Below are positions 25,950 through 35,052 of a stretch of DNA of 64,000 nt, in pieces. Each line of letters begins with the position of its first letter. Position 1 is the stretch's first letter. The stretch is taken from positions 29,947 to 93,946 of the forward strand of contig NZ_SBLB01000007.1 in assembly GCF_004138325.1 (NCBI RefSeq), in the 5' to 3' direction. Source of the stretch: Spirosoma sordidisoli. GTDB taxonomy: Bacteria; Bacteroidota; Bacteroidia; Cytophagales; Spirosomataceae. The notes beneath the pieces were generated by a model, which did no database searches, was not told the origin of the DNA, and was given only the letters and a program-made list of their open reading frames with translations. The translations under genes and the position numbers were made by a program.

Positions 25950-27707
25950 ATGAAGTTCCTCTACCTGTTTCTTGCTCTGTATTGTACGGCATCGATCGGC
26001 CGTAGCCAGCCCGTGGGTGCCGATAGCGCTGCCCTGCCCAAACAGCCGGTCGTCATCGTGGGCGGCAACCTGATCGACGTTGAAACCGGCAGAGTCCGCG
26101 AAAACGTCAGCGTACTGATCGAGAACGAAACAATCCGGAAAATCGGCAAAAACCTGCCCGTTCCGCCCGGCGCTACGGTTATCGATGCCAAAGGCAAATG
26201 GCTGCTGCCTGGCCTGGTCGACAGCCACATCCACCTGTTTCAGTCGGGCGGGTTGTACACCCGTCCCGATGGCATTAACCTCACCAAATACCGGCCCTAC
26301 GAGACCGAACGCCAGTGGCTGCGCGACAACATGGGCGATCTGCTGCGCCGGTATCTGGCCTGTGGCATCACCACCGTTATCGACATCGGCGGACCGCTCT
26401 ACCAGTATCCGTACCGCGACCGTTTTAATAAACAATATACCAGCCCGACCATTCTGCTGACGGGGCCACTCGTGTCCACCTATCAGCCCCCCGCCTTCAA
26501 CATCGAGGATTCGCCGATTCTGAAGGCCAGCACCCCCGAAGAGGCCCGCGAGCTGGTTCGGAAGCAACTGCCCTACAAACCCGACTTCATCAAAATCTGG
26601 TTTCTGATCCGGGGTGTGGGTAAACCGGGCGAAGAACTGATTCCGGTGGTGCAGGCCGCCATCGACGAAACCCATAAACACGGGCTGAAGCTCGCCATCC
26701 ATACGCAGGAGCTGCTGGCCGCCAAGCTGGGGGTAAAATACGGGGCCGATTTTCTGGTACATAGCCCCGAAGACGGCATCATGGACGATGAGCTGATCGG
26801 GCTGATGAAGAAAAACAACGTCAGCTTCGGCCCAACCATGGTGGTGAACCGGGGAAGCAGCCGATTCCTGGCCGACGACAAAACGCCCACGGCCTACGAG
26901 TTTGCCCAGGCAAATCCCTACGTGCTGGGTACCCTGACCGATTTTCGGCATATTCCCGAACCCGACATGCGCCAGCGCTACGGTACGTTTTTCAACGGCC
27001 CTGCCTACAAAGCGCGGCTGGCCCGGATCGACTCGATCAAGCGCATCAACCTGAAAAACGTACAGGCCGCCGGACTGAACGTCGTGGTCGGCACCGACGC
27101 CGGAAACCCCGGTACCTTTCACGGCACCTCGTTTATCGACGAACTCAACGCCATGCAGGCCGCGGGTCTGTCGAACGCCGAGCTGCTGAAAGCGGCCACC
27201 ATCAACGGAGCCCGTGTTCTGGGGAAAGAGGCCCTGTTTGGCAGTCTTGTCGAAGGCAAACAGGCCAGCCTGCTGATCCTGACGCAAAACCCGCTGGAGC
27301 GCATCGACGCCGTTCGGAGTATCGAAACCGTGATCAACCGCGGGTACGTGACCACGCCCGCGCGGCTCCTGCCCGACTCGCCCGCCGATCTGGCCCAGCG
27401 GCAGCTCAACGCCTACAACGCCCGCAACATCGACGCCTTTCTGGAGCCCTATGCCGACGATGTTGAACTCTATGACCTGCCCGACAAACTGATCGGAAAA
27501 GGGAAAGAGGCCATGCGTAAGCAATACAGCGGCATGTTTGAGCGGGTGAAGCTGCTGCACTGCGAGCTGGTGAACCGGATCGTGGTCGGCAACACCGTCA
27601 TCGATCACGAGCGGGTAACGTTCGCGGCCGACAAACCGCCGGTTCAGGCGGTGGCGATTTACAAAATAGAAAACGGAAAGATCCAAAAAGTGTATTTCAC
27701 CCGCTAG
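25950..27707 (+). CDS. Secreted amidohydrolase with C-terminal NTF2-like domain
   Basis: A 585-aa protein with signal peptide MKFLYLFLALYCTASIG. The metal-dependent amidohydrolase barrel has DSHIHLFQ (first HxH), AIHTQELLAAK, LVHSPEDG and GTDAGNPGTFHG (last Asp). From about residue 470 there is a separate SnoaL/NTF2-like domain (QRQLNAYNARNIDAFLEPYA), an unusual appendage. Relatives cleave dipeptides, organophosphates or cyclic amides. The substrate is unknown. It converges on nadC. Confidence 0.85.
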   Translation: MKFLYLFLALYCTASIGRSQPVGADSAALPKQPVVIVGGNLIDVETGRVRENVSVLIENETIRKIGKNLPVPPGATVIDAKGKWLLPGLVDSHIHLFQSGGLYTRPDGINLTKYRPYETERQWLRDNMGDLLRRYLACGITTVIDIGGPLYQYPYRDRFNKQYTSPTILLTGPLVSTYQPPAFNIEDSPILKASTPEEARELVRKQLPYKPDFIKIWFLIRGVGKPGEELIPVVQAAIDETHKHGLKLAIHTQELLAAKLGVKYGADFLVHSPEDGIMDDELIGLMKKNNVSFGPTMVVNRGSSRFLADDKTPTAYEFAQANPYVLGTLTDFRHIPEPDMRQRYGTFFNGPAYKARLARIDSIKRINLKNVQAAGLNVVVGTDAGNPGTFHGTSFIDELNAMQAAGLSNAELLKAATINGARVLGKEALFGSLVEGKQASLLILTQNPLERIDAVRSIETVINRGYVTTPARLLPDSPADLAQRQLNAYNARNIDAFLEPYADDVELYDLPDKLIGKGKEAMRKQYSGMFERVKLLHCELVNRIVVGNTVIDHERVTFAADKPPVQAVAIYKIENGKIQKVYFTR

Positions 27708-27797
27708 CGGTCAACCCGGCCCGGTTCGTCATGCTCATCGTATGACCGGACCGAGGCCCCGTAACCTCCGGTCGGATTATCCGTCCGGGCCGGTTGG

Positions 27798-28631
27798 TCA
27801 GTAGGCTTTCAGGCTCAGATCGAGGCTGTTGACCTGGTGGGTCAGTGCGCCCGACGAAATAAAATCGACGCCGGTTTCGGCATAGGCCCGCAGGTTGGTT
27901 TCGTCGATACCGCCCGAAGCTTCGGTGACGAACCGGCCGTTGATGAGCCGGACCATATCCCGGATCCCGTCGGGCTGGAAATTGTCGAGCAAAATTACAT
28001 CGACCTGGCCCACGCGCAGCACTTCCTCGACTTCGGCCCGGTTGCGGGTTTCGATCTCGATGCGCAGCTGCCGGCCGGTTTCCTGCAGGTAGGCTACGGC
28101 TTTTAGGATGGCCGCTTCGATACCCCCCGCAAAATCGACGTGGTTGTCTTTGATCAGAATCATGTCATACAACCCGAACCGGTGGTTGACGGCTCCGCCG
28201 ATGCGGGTCGCCATTTTCTCGCAGATGCGGAAGTTGGGGGTTGTTTTGCGGGTGTCGAGCAGCTTGGCGCGGGTGCCGTCGAGGAGGTTGACCAGCTGGC
28301 GCGTATGGGTAGCAATACCGCTCATGCGCTGCATGCAGTTGAGAACCAGCCGCTCGGCTGTCAGAATCCGGCGGGCATTGCCGCTGACGGTCAGTACGAT
28401 ATCGCCGGGCTTGATGGCGTCGCCGTCGCGCATCAGTACCTCTACCTCAAAGCTGGGGTCTACTTCGGTAAAAATGGCCTGGGCCACCTCAACGCCGGCC
28501 AGAATACCGGCTTCTTTCACCAGCAGACGCGCCCGTTTCTGCGCATCGGCCGGTATAGTCGATAAGGAAGTATGGTCGCCATCGCCAACATCTTCGGCCA
28601 GGGCCAACCGGATAAACTCGGTTAAATTCAT
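27798..28631 (-). CDS. nadC: Nicotinate-nucleotide pyrophosphorylase (carboxylating)
   Basis: Makes nicotinate mononucleotide from quinolinate and PRPP in de novo NAD synthesis. The 277-aa protein has the full set of QPRTase motifs: ALAEDVGDGDHTS near the N-terminus, LNCMQRMSGIAT, LDTRKTTPNFR, VNHRFGLYDMILIKDNH, and the C-terminal EASGGIDETNLRAYAETGVD. The length is normal. nadA and nadB are not in the window. The 90-bp gap to the convergent amidohydrolase gene holds a GC-rich imperfect inverted repeat that could terminate both. Confidence 0.95.
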   Translation of the reverse strand: MNLTEFIRLALAEDVGDGDHTSLSTIPADAQKRARLLVKEAGILAGVEVAQAIFTEVDPSFEVEVLMRDGDAIKPGDIVLTVSGNARRILTAERLVLNCMQRMSGIATHTRQLVNLLDGTRAKLLDTRKTTPNFRICEKMATRIGGAVNHRFGLYDMILIKDNHVDFAGGIEAAILKAVAYLQETGRQLRIEIETRNRAEVEEVLRVGQVDVILLDNFQPDGIRDMVRLINGRFVTEASGGIDETNLRAYAETGVDFISSGALTHQVNSLDLSLKAY

Positions 28632-28802
28632 AGACGCAAGTTAGCGGTTTTGTTTTTCAGCGAAACAGGAATCTGATCAGCCGCCCCGGCTGCCGGTTGA
28701 GAGGGCTGCCACCGACCGCCGGTTGTTCGGATCAAAGCGCTGAAAATAGCACTTGCACATGTCCGGAAATGGTACGAAATTTGTCTTCCCCATAGGAAAA
28801 TT

Positions 28803-29195
28803 ATGAAGCAACCGCGCGTCATTCAACGTCTTTCGAGCCTTACGCTGGCTGTCCTGCTGCTGTTTACGGCGGTATGGGGGCCGGGCGGTCTGGCGCAGAA
28901 ACAGGCGTTGCAGGCGGGTAAGGCCCGGGCCGCGGCAGAGCCAGGCCGTTCGGGGAAAGCGACCGATGCCAGCCAGCACGAAGCTCAGCTCAGCGCGGCC
29001 GGTTTTGAAGCGGTAGCCGCTCCGGCTATCACGATTGACGGTGGCAGCCAGACGGTATTTCTGCTGCCCGCGCCCACGCTGCTGATTCTGCTGCTGCTGA
29101 GCGTTCCGCTGCTGCGCTATTTTACGATTCCGCATTATTACTTCTCGTATTTCAGGCACGTCTTTGGCCACGCCATCGCGCCGAATGCTCCCTAA
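28803..29195 (+). CDS. Small membrane-associated protein, function unknown
   Basis: A 130-aa protein with an N-terminal hydrophobic segment (SLTLAVLLLFTAVWGPGG), an Ala-rich hydrophilic middle, and a second hydrophobic segment near residue 95 (LPAPTLLILLLLSVPLLRYF) followed by a His/Tyr/Phe-rich tail. It may be a signal peptide or anchor plus one C-terminal span. No family recognised. It sits between the divergent nadC and secDF. Confidence 0.55.
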   Translation: MKQPRVIQRLSSLTLAVLLLFTAVWGPGGLAQKQALQAGKARAAAEPGRSGKATDASQHEAQLSAAGFEAVAAPAITIDGGSQTVFLLPAPTLLILLLLSVPLLRYFTIPHYYFSYFRHVFGHAIAPNAP

Positions 29196-29368
29196 CGAGT
29201 TTATTCCTGTTTCGTTGGTCGGCTGACCGTGTTCAGCGACCGCGCTACGCTATTGGCCGCAACACCGGCATGGGTCGTTGTGGTCTGCGCCCCGGGCGCC
29301 CCTCCGTTTTTTCTCGTACCCCTAGTTTATTCAGTCAAACAACACGGGCCTGATGCCTGTGGCTATCA

Positions 29369-32300
29369 ATGCAAAACAAAACCGGAATACTCATTCTGAC
29401 GGGCGTAATTACACTGATCTGTATTTACTTCCTGTCGTTTACGTTTGTCTCGCGCAGCATCAAGGCCGATGCGGAGGCTTACGCTACCAATAAGCAGGGC
29501 CAGGTCGATGCTGCCAAAAAGCAGCGGTATCTGGATTCGCTCTGGAAAGAGCCCGTCTTCCTGGGCAGCACGCTTCAGGAAGTAACCGAGCGGGAGCTGG
29601 GTCTGGGCCTTGACCTGCAGGGCGGTATGCACGTCGTGCTGGAAGTATCGCCCGCCGATGTGCTGCGGAGCCTGTCGGGTAACAACCGCGATCCGAAATT
29701 CGCTCAGGCGCTGAAGCAGGCTACCGAAGACAAAAAGTCGAGCGGAAGCAGCTACGTCGATCTGTTCGTGAGCAACTACAAGAAGCTCGCGCCCGATTCC
29801 AAACTGTCGAGCCTGTTTGCGACCAGCGCCAACCGCAGCAAAATCAACTATCAGTCGACCGACACCGAAGTTCGGAAGCTGCTGAACGAAGAGGTTGAAG
29901 GCGCCATCACCCGCGCCTACCAGGTAATCCAGGCCCGTGTCGACAAGTTTGGCGTAGCGAACCCGAACATCCAGCGCCTGCCGGGTTCGGGCCGTATCCA
30001 GATCGAGCTGCCGGGTGTCGAAAACCCCGAGCGTATCCGTCGCCTGCTAACCGGCGCGGCCAAGCTGGAGTTCACCGAAGTATACCGCCTGAACGAACTG
30101 GCCCCGGCTCTCGAAGGCATGGGTGCTTACCTGCTGCGCGAAGAAACAGCCCGCAAAGCGGCTCTGAAAACGGGTGCTGCCACGGCGCCGGCCGCTGGTA
30201 CGGCCGCTAAAGGCACCAGCCTGGAGTCGCAGCTGGCGCAGGGTGCTAAAGATTCGACCGGCAAAGCCGCTACCGATACGGCCGCTGCTGCTGCCCAAAG
30301 CACTGCCCTGACGCAGTTGTTCCTGCCCGTTGGTCAGGATCAGCTGGGTGTTTACCTGAAAGATACGGCCCGGGCCAATGCCGTGCTGAATGCCCCCGAA
30401 GTACGCAGCCTGTTCCCCGCCGATGTTTTCTTCGCCTGGGACCGCAAATCGTTCGCTACCACCGACGGCAAAGAGATTCTGCCGATTTTCTTCCTGAAGA
30501 AACCCGGTGGCCGCGCTCCGCTGGAGGGTGACGTCATTACCGACGCCACGAACGACTACGACGACCGGGGCCGCCCCGAGGTGACCATGAACATGAACGC
30601 CGAAGGCGCTCGTAAATGGAAGAACCTGACGGCTGCCAACATCAACCGGCCGGTAGCGATCCTGCTCGATAACCTGGTTTACACCGCGCCGAACGTACAG
30701 AACGAGATTCCAAACGGTCGTTCGAGCATTTCGGGCAACTTCACGGTAGAAGAAACCAAAGACATGGCCAACGTACTGAAGGCCGGTAAACTGCCCGCTC
30801 CTACCAACATTGTTGAAGAAAGCATTGTGGGTGCCACGCTGGGTTCAGAAGCTGTTAGCGCGGGCGTACTGTCGTCGGTAATCGGTATTCTGCTGGTGCT
30901 GGCCTTTGTGGTGTTCTACTACAACCGCGCGGGTCTGATTGCTGACCTGGCCCTGTTCGTCAACCTGTTCTTCCTGCTGGGCGTTATGGCCTCGCTGGGT
31001 GCCGTGCTGACCATGCCGGGTATTGCCGGTATCGTTCTTTCGATCGGTATGGCGGTAGATGCCAACGTACTGATCTTCGAGCGGATCAAAGAAGAGCTGG
31101 CCGAGGGGAAAGGATTCAGACTGGCCGTCAGCGACGGATTCAAGAACGCGCTCTCGTCGATCATCGACTCGAACGTAACGACCTTCCTGACAGGTATCGT
31201 TCTGTTCATCTTCGGTACGGGTCTGATTCTGGGTTTTGCCACCACGCTGATCATCGGTATTCTGACCTCGCTGTTTGCGGCTATTTTCATCACCCGCCTG
31301 ATTCTGGAGTACTACATCCGGAACGGTAAAACGCTCTCGTTCAGCTCGACCCTGGCCAAAAACCTGTTCAAGGATTCGAACTTCGATTTCGTATCGCGCC
31401 GGAAACTGTACTATACCGTATCGTCGGTCATCATTGGTCTGGGTATCGTTTCGGCCATCTTCCGCGGTTTCGGCCTGGGCGTCGACTTCAAAGGGGGCCG
31501 GTCGTACGTGGTGCGGTTCGAGAAAGCCGTCAGCACCGACGATGTTCGGAACTCGCTGGAAGGTATTCTGGGGGCATCGCCCGAGGTAAAAACCTACGGC
31601 GGAACGGGTATCGGCTCGAATCAGGTAAAAATTACGACCCCGTATCTGGTTGACGATGAGACGCAGGGGGCCGACAAACGGGCCGAAGCGGCTATTTACA
31701 AAGGACTGTCCAGCATCAGCGGCAACCCCGCCCGGATCGAGAGTTCGCAGAAAGTAGGGCCAACCATCGCCTACGATATTCTGACCTCGGCCCTGTGGTC
31801 TATTCTGCTGGCGGTAGCGGTCGTATTTGTGTATATCCTGATCCGGTTCAAGCGGCTGGCCTTTGGTTACGGTGCGGTAGTGGCCATGTTCCACGACGTA
31901 CTGATCATTCTGGCTATTTTCACCATGTTCAACGGCCTGCTGCCTTTCTCGCTCGATGTTGACCAGGCGTTTGTAGGCGCCTTGCTGACCATTATGGGCT
32001 ACTCCATGAACGATACGGTGGTGGTGTTTGACCGGGTGCGCGAGTACCTGAACGAAAACCGGGGTAAGAAAGAAAGCATCCCGACTATCATCAACAACGC
32101 GCTGAACAGCACCCTGAGCCGTACGGCGGTAACGGGTTTCTCCACCATTCTGGTCCTGCTGGTGCTGTTTATCTTCGGGGGCGAAACCATCCGGGGCTTC
32201 TCGTTCGCCATGCTGATCGGGGTTATCGTCGGTACCTACTCGTCGCTGTTCGTGGCTACGCCGATCGTCGTTGACGCGCTGAGCCGTGACCAGGAGAAAG

Positions 32301-32452
32301 ACGAAACCGTAACGGCCCGTCTGGAGAAGAAAACCGGCTTCGACGCTATTCCGGCCGACTTTACGGACGCGGCTCCCGCAACGCCCGAAGAGTTCTCGGC
32401 CAAGAAAGAGAAGAAGGTAAAGACTCCGCTGATCAAGCCGTCGCAGAAATAA
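29369..32452 (+). CDS. secDF: Fused protein-export membrane protein SecDF
   Basis: A 1027-aa fusion of SecD and SecF, which uses the proton motive force to help pull proteins through SecYEG. SecD motifs are ELGLGLDLQGGMHVVLEV near residue 75 and SIGMAVDANVLIFERIKEEL in the membrane part. SecF begins near residue 650 with GLGVDFKGGRSYVVRF and has GYSMNDTVVVFDRVREYL. The large periplasmic part includes an Ala/Thr-rich insert near residues 265-310, not part of the core. The fusion is normal in Bacteroidota. A long inverted repeat follows the stop codon. Confidence 0.95.
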   Translation: MQNKTGILILTGVITLICIYFLSFTFVSRSIKADAEAYATNKQGQVDAAKKQRYLDSLWKEPVFLGSTLQEVTERELGLGLDLQGGMHVVLEVSPADVLRSLSGNNRDPKFAQALKQATEDKKSSGSSYVDLFVSNYKKLAPDSKLSSLFATSANRSKINYQSTDTEVRKLLNEEVEGAITRAYQVIQARVDKFGVANPNIQRLPGSGRIQIELPGVENPERIRRLLTGAAKLEFTEVYRLNELAPALEGMGAYLLREETARKAALKTGAATAPAAGTAAKGTSLESQLAQGAKDSTGKAATDTAAAAAQSTALTQLFLPVGQDQLGVYLKDTARANAVLNAPEVRSLFPADVFFAWDRKSFATTDGKEILPIFFLKKPGGRAPLEGDVITDATNDYDDRGRPEVTMNMNAEGARKWKNLTAANINRPVAILLDNLVYTAPNVQNEIPNGRSSISGNFTVEETKDMANVLKAGKLPAPTNIVEESIVGATLGSEAVSAGVLSSVIGILLVLAFVVFYYNRAGLIADLALFVNLFFLLGVMASLGAVLTMPGIAGIVLSIGMAVDANVLIFERIKEELAEGKGFRLAVSDGFKNALSSIIDSNVTTFLTGIVLFIFGTGLILGFATTLIIGILTSLFAAIFITRLILEYYIRNGKTLSFSSTLAKNLFKDSNFDFVSRRKLYYTVSSVIIGLGIVSAIFRGFGLGVDFKGGRSYVVRFEKAVSTDDVRNSLEGILGASPEVKTYGGTGIGSNQVKITTPYLVDDETQGADKRAEAAIYKGLSSISGNPARIESSQKVGPTIAYDILTSALWSILLAVAVVFVYILIRFKRLAFGYGAVVAMFHDVLIILAIFTMFNGLLPFSLDVDQAFVGALLTIMGYSMNDTVVVFDRVREYLNENRGKKESIPTIINNALNSTLSRTAVTGFSTILVLLVLFIFGGETIRGFSFAMLIGVIVGTYSSLFVATPIVVDALSRDQEKDETVTARLEKKTGFDAIPADFTDAAPATPEEFSAKKEKKVKTPLIKPSQK

Positions 32453-32457
32453 ACGCG

Positions 32458-32532
32458 AACGAGTGAATGCGTGAACGGGCGAAAAAGAAGGGAATACGGC
32501 TACTCTTTCGCTCATTCACGCATTCACTCGTT
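32458..32532 (+). repeat. Long inverted repeat of GAGTGAATG-type units after secDF
   Basis: Arms at 32458-32475 and 32515-32532 (AACGAGTGAATGCGTGAA and its exact complement) pair over 18 bp, and pairing continues imperfectly inwards. It could act as a terminator-like or mRNA-stabilising hairpin. A closely related structure built from the same short units occurs at 61588-61666. Confidence 0.7.
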
Positions 32533-32609
32533 ATATTTTGTATCTTAGCGACTATCGTACCCAATATTATTTCCCTAAAATACCTAATCACCAAACTGAA
32601 TTTTCCTGC

Positions 32610-34112
32610 ATGGAAACTCAAGTAAAACCAAGTGACACCACCAGCGTATGGCGCCGGAAGCCAATGTATCTCTACGAGCAGGATATGCAGAAGAGCGAAC
32701 TCAAGCGCGTTCTGGGCAAGTGGAGTTTAACGGCCATCGGTATCGGGGCCATCATTGGAGGGGGTATCTTCGTACTGACCGGTACGGCTGCTCACTTTCA
32801 TGCAGGGCCTGCGCTGGCTTTATCGTTCGTCATTGCGGGTATAGGCTGTATTTTTGCGGCCCTGTGCTATGCCGAATTTGCGGCCATGCTGCCGGTAGAA
32901 GGCTCGGCCTACGCCTACGCCTACGGAACCATCGGCGAGCTGTTTGCCTGGGTGATCGGCTGGGGTCTTATCCTCGAATACGCCATGGGCGCCATGACGG
33001 TAGCCGTAAGCTGGTCGGGTTATTTCAACAAGCTGCTGCACCTGTTCGGGATCGATATTCCCTTCTGGCTACGAAACGACCCTGTTTCGGCCGCTAATTT
33101 CGCCCGGCTCAACGGGCTGGAAGATCCGGGCTTCTCGGTCAACCTGCCCGCCTTTCTGATCGTCTGGCTGGTAACGGCGGTACTCGTACGCGGTATCAAA
33201 GAAGCCGCCGGAGCCAACAACCTGATCGTAATCCTGAAAGTAGCCGCGGTTATTTTCGTGATTCTGGTCGGCGTATTCTACGTCAACACCGCCAACTGGA
33301 TTCCGTTTATTCCGGAAGCGCGGACCATCACCGGCGAAAACGGCGCTCCGCACGAAGCCTACGGATGGGCCGGTATCGTATCGGGCGCGTCGGCCATCTT
33401 CTTCGCCTACATCGGCTTCGATGCCGTATCGACCCAGGCGGGTGAGGCTATCAACCCCCGTAAAGACATTCCGTTTGCCATCGTTACCTCGCTCCTGGTC
33501 TGCACCATCCTGTATATCCTGGTGTCGCTCGTGCTGACGGGTATGATCAACTACAACGATATCGTAGGCGACGCGCTGAAAGCACCGGTAGCGGCTGCAT
33601 TCGACAGCGTTGGTCAAACCTGGGCCGTATTCATCATCACGGCGGCTGCTACGGCCGGTCTGATTTCGGTAATGCTGGTGATGATGCTGGGCCAGACCCG
33701 GATCTTCCTGGGTATGGCTAAAGATGGTCTGCTGCCCAACTTCTTCCGGGTTATTCACCCCATCTTCAAAACGCCACACCAGAGCACCATTCTGGTAGGT
33801 CTGCTGGTATCGGTCGTAGCTGCGTTTACACCGATCAGCATTCTGGGCGACATGTGTTCGTTCGGGACCCTGTTCGCGTTTGCCATGGTATGTCTGGCCG
33901 TGTTCATCCTGCGTCGGCGCGATCCCGAGCGGGAGCGTCCGTTCCGGGCACCGCTGCTGAGCGTTATTGCTCCGCTGGGCATCCTGACCAACTTCTACCT
34001 GATCGTGAACCTGAGCGAACTGGCGCAGATTCTGGCGTTCTGCTGGCTGCTGCTGGGGCTGGTGGTGTATTTCATCTACGGCCGTCGACACAGTAAACTG
34101 AACGATTTGTAG
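32610..34112 (+). CDS. APC superfamily amino acid permease
   Basis: A 500-aa inner-membrane transporter with twelve or more hydrophobic segments. The first span contains GIGAIIGGGIFVLTGTAA, the APC substrate-binding glycine loop. The overall pattern, with FFAYIGFDAVSTQAGEAINP in the sixth span region, resembles cationic amino acid transporters (CAT type). METQVK at 32610 is chosen over the in-frame codon at 32538, which lies too close to the upstream inverted repeat. A strong terminator follows 24 bp downstream. Confidence 0.9.
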   Translation: METQVKPSDTTSVWRRKPMYLYEQDMQKSELKRVLGKWSLTAIGIGAIIGGGIFVLTGTAAHFHAGPALALSFVIAGIGCIFAALCYAEFAAMLPVEGSAYAYAYGTIGELFAWVIGWGLILEYAMGAMTVAVSWSGYFNKLLHLFGIDIPFWLRNDPVSAANFARLNGLEDPGFSVNLPAFLIVWLVTAVLVRGIKEAAGANNLIVILKVAAVIFVILVGVFYVNTANWIPFIPEARTITGENGAPHEAYGWAGIVSGASAIFFAYIGFDAVSTQAGEAINPRKDIPFAIVTSLLVCTILYILVSLVLTGMINYNDIVGDALKAPVAAAFDSVGQTWAVFIITAAATAGLISVMLVMMLGQTRIFLGMAKDGLLPNFFRVIHPIFKTPHQSTILVGLLVSVVAAFTPISILGDMCSFGTLFAFAMVCLAVFILRRRDPERERPFRAPLLSVIAPLGILTNFYLIVNLSELAQILAFCWLLLGLVVYFIYGRRHSKLNDL

Positions 34113-34136
34113 GCAGAACCAGCCACGAAACAATGC

Positions 34137-34167
34137 AAAAAGCCCCCGGCAGCACCGGGGGCTTTTT
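34137..34167 (+). terminator. Strong terminator after the amino acid permease gene
   Basis: AAAAAGCCCCCGG and CCGGGGGCTTTTT are perfect 13-bp arms with a 5-base loop, ending in a T run. The symmetrical A and T tracts would allow termination in both directions. Confidence 0.9.
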
Positions 34168-34216
34168 CGTGTTCAGAAATCGACATCTTGGCTGAAGGCC
34201 GTAGTTTTGCAGGAGC

Positions 34217-35026
34217 ATGAATTTCCAATTCTCTATAGAGTACTTGCTGGCATTGCTGATAGGACTGGTCATCGGGATGGCCGGGGGCGGTGGGTCTATC
34301 CTGACGGTGCCCATTTTTGTGTACATATTTGGCATACCCACGCTGCTGGCTACGACCTATTCGCTGTTCGTGGTGGGTGTAACGTCGTTGGTAGGCTCGG
34401 TCAATCATGTGTTGAAGAAGCGGGTAAACCTGCGCATTACGGCTGCGTTTGCGCTGCCCTCGTTCATATCGGTTTATCTGAGTCGCCGGTTTCTGGTGCC
34501 GGCCCTGCCCGATCCGTTGTGGCAGGTGGGGTCGTTTGCGCTGTCAAAACCAACCGCTATCCTGTATTTCTTCATCATCGTGATGATCCTGGCCGCCCGG
34601 GCTATGATCCGCAACGACCGACCTGAGCAGGGCGAGGCCGGGCTACTGCCCGATGGCGCGCGCCCGCGGTACGATCTGCTGGCCCTCGACGGCCTGGCTG
34701 TGGGGATGCTGACGGGCACGATCGGGGCGGGTGGGGGCTTTCTGATCGTGCCGATGCTGGTGCTGCTGGCCGGACTGCCCATTCACCGGGCTGTGGCTAC
34801 CTCCGTCTTCCTGATTGCGGTCAACTCCTTTGTGGGGTTTATGGGCGATCTCCAGCATACGCACCTCGACTGGAATTTTCTGCTTCCCTTTACGGGTTTA
34901 TCCATCATCGGTATTTTCATTGGCATGTATCTGGCCCGTTTCGTGGCGCCCGATCAGCTGAAAAAAGGATTTGGCTGGTTCGTACTGATCGTAGCGGCCG
35001 GTATGATCGTTAAAGAATTGGTATAA
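34217..35026 (+). CDS. TauE/SafE family sulfite/sulfur-anion exporter
   Basis: A 269-aa membrane protein with seven or eight spans. The two family repeats begin with [20 protein letters not shown] and [20 protein letters not shown]. Members export sulfite, sulfoacetate or related anions. An AGGAG sequence just before the ATG is a rare visible ribosome site for this genome. The following metallo-beta-lactamase/rhodanese gene starts 26 bp downstream. Together they suggest persulfide oxidation to sulfite and removal of the sulfite. Confidence 0.9.
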   Translation: MNFQFSIEYLLALLIGLVIGMAGGGGSILTVPIFVYIFGIPTLLATTYSLFVVGVTSLVGSVNHVLKKRVNLRITAAFALPSFISVYLSRRFLVPALPDPLWQVGSFALSKPTAILYFFIIVMILAARAMIRNDRPEQGEAGLLPDGARPRYDLLALDGLAVGMLTGTIGAGGGFLIVPMLVLLAGLPIHRAVATSVFLIAVNSFVGFMGDLQHTHLDWNFLLPFTGLSIIGIFIGMYLARFVAPDQLKKGFGWFVLIVAAGMIVKELV

Positions 35027-35052
35027 CGCGGGCCTTGCCTGCCTCTCTACAC

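Noticed and set aside
25929-27686. 585-codon minus-strand frame opposite the amidohydrolase
   Set aside because: The translation shows no family motif, while the plus strand has a signal peptide and complete metal-ligand motifs.
30845-32515. 556-codon minus-strand frame opposite secDF
   Set aside because: The translation is rich in Gln, Arg, Asp and His without motifs, a shadow of the membrane-protein codons on the plus strand.
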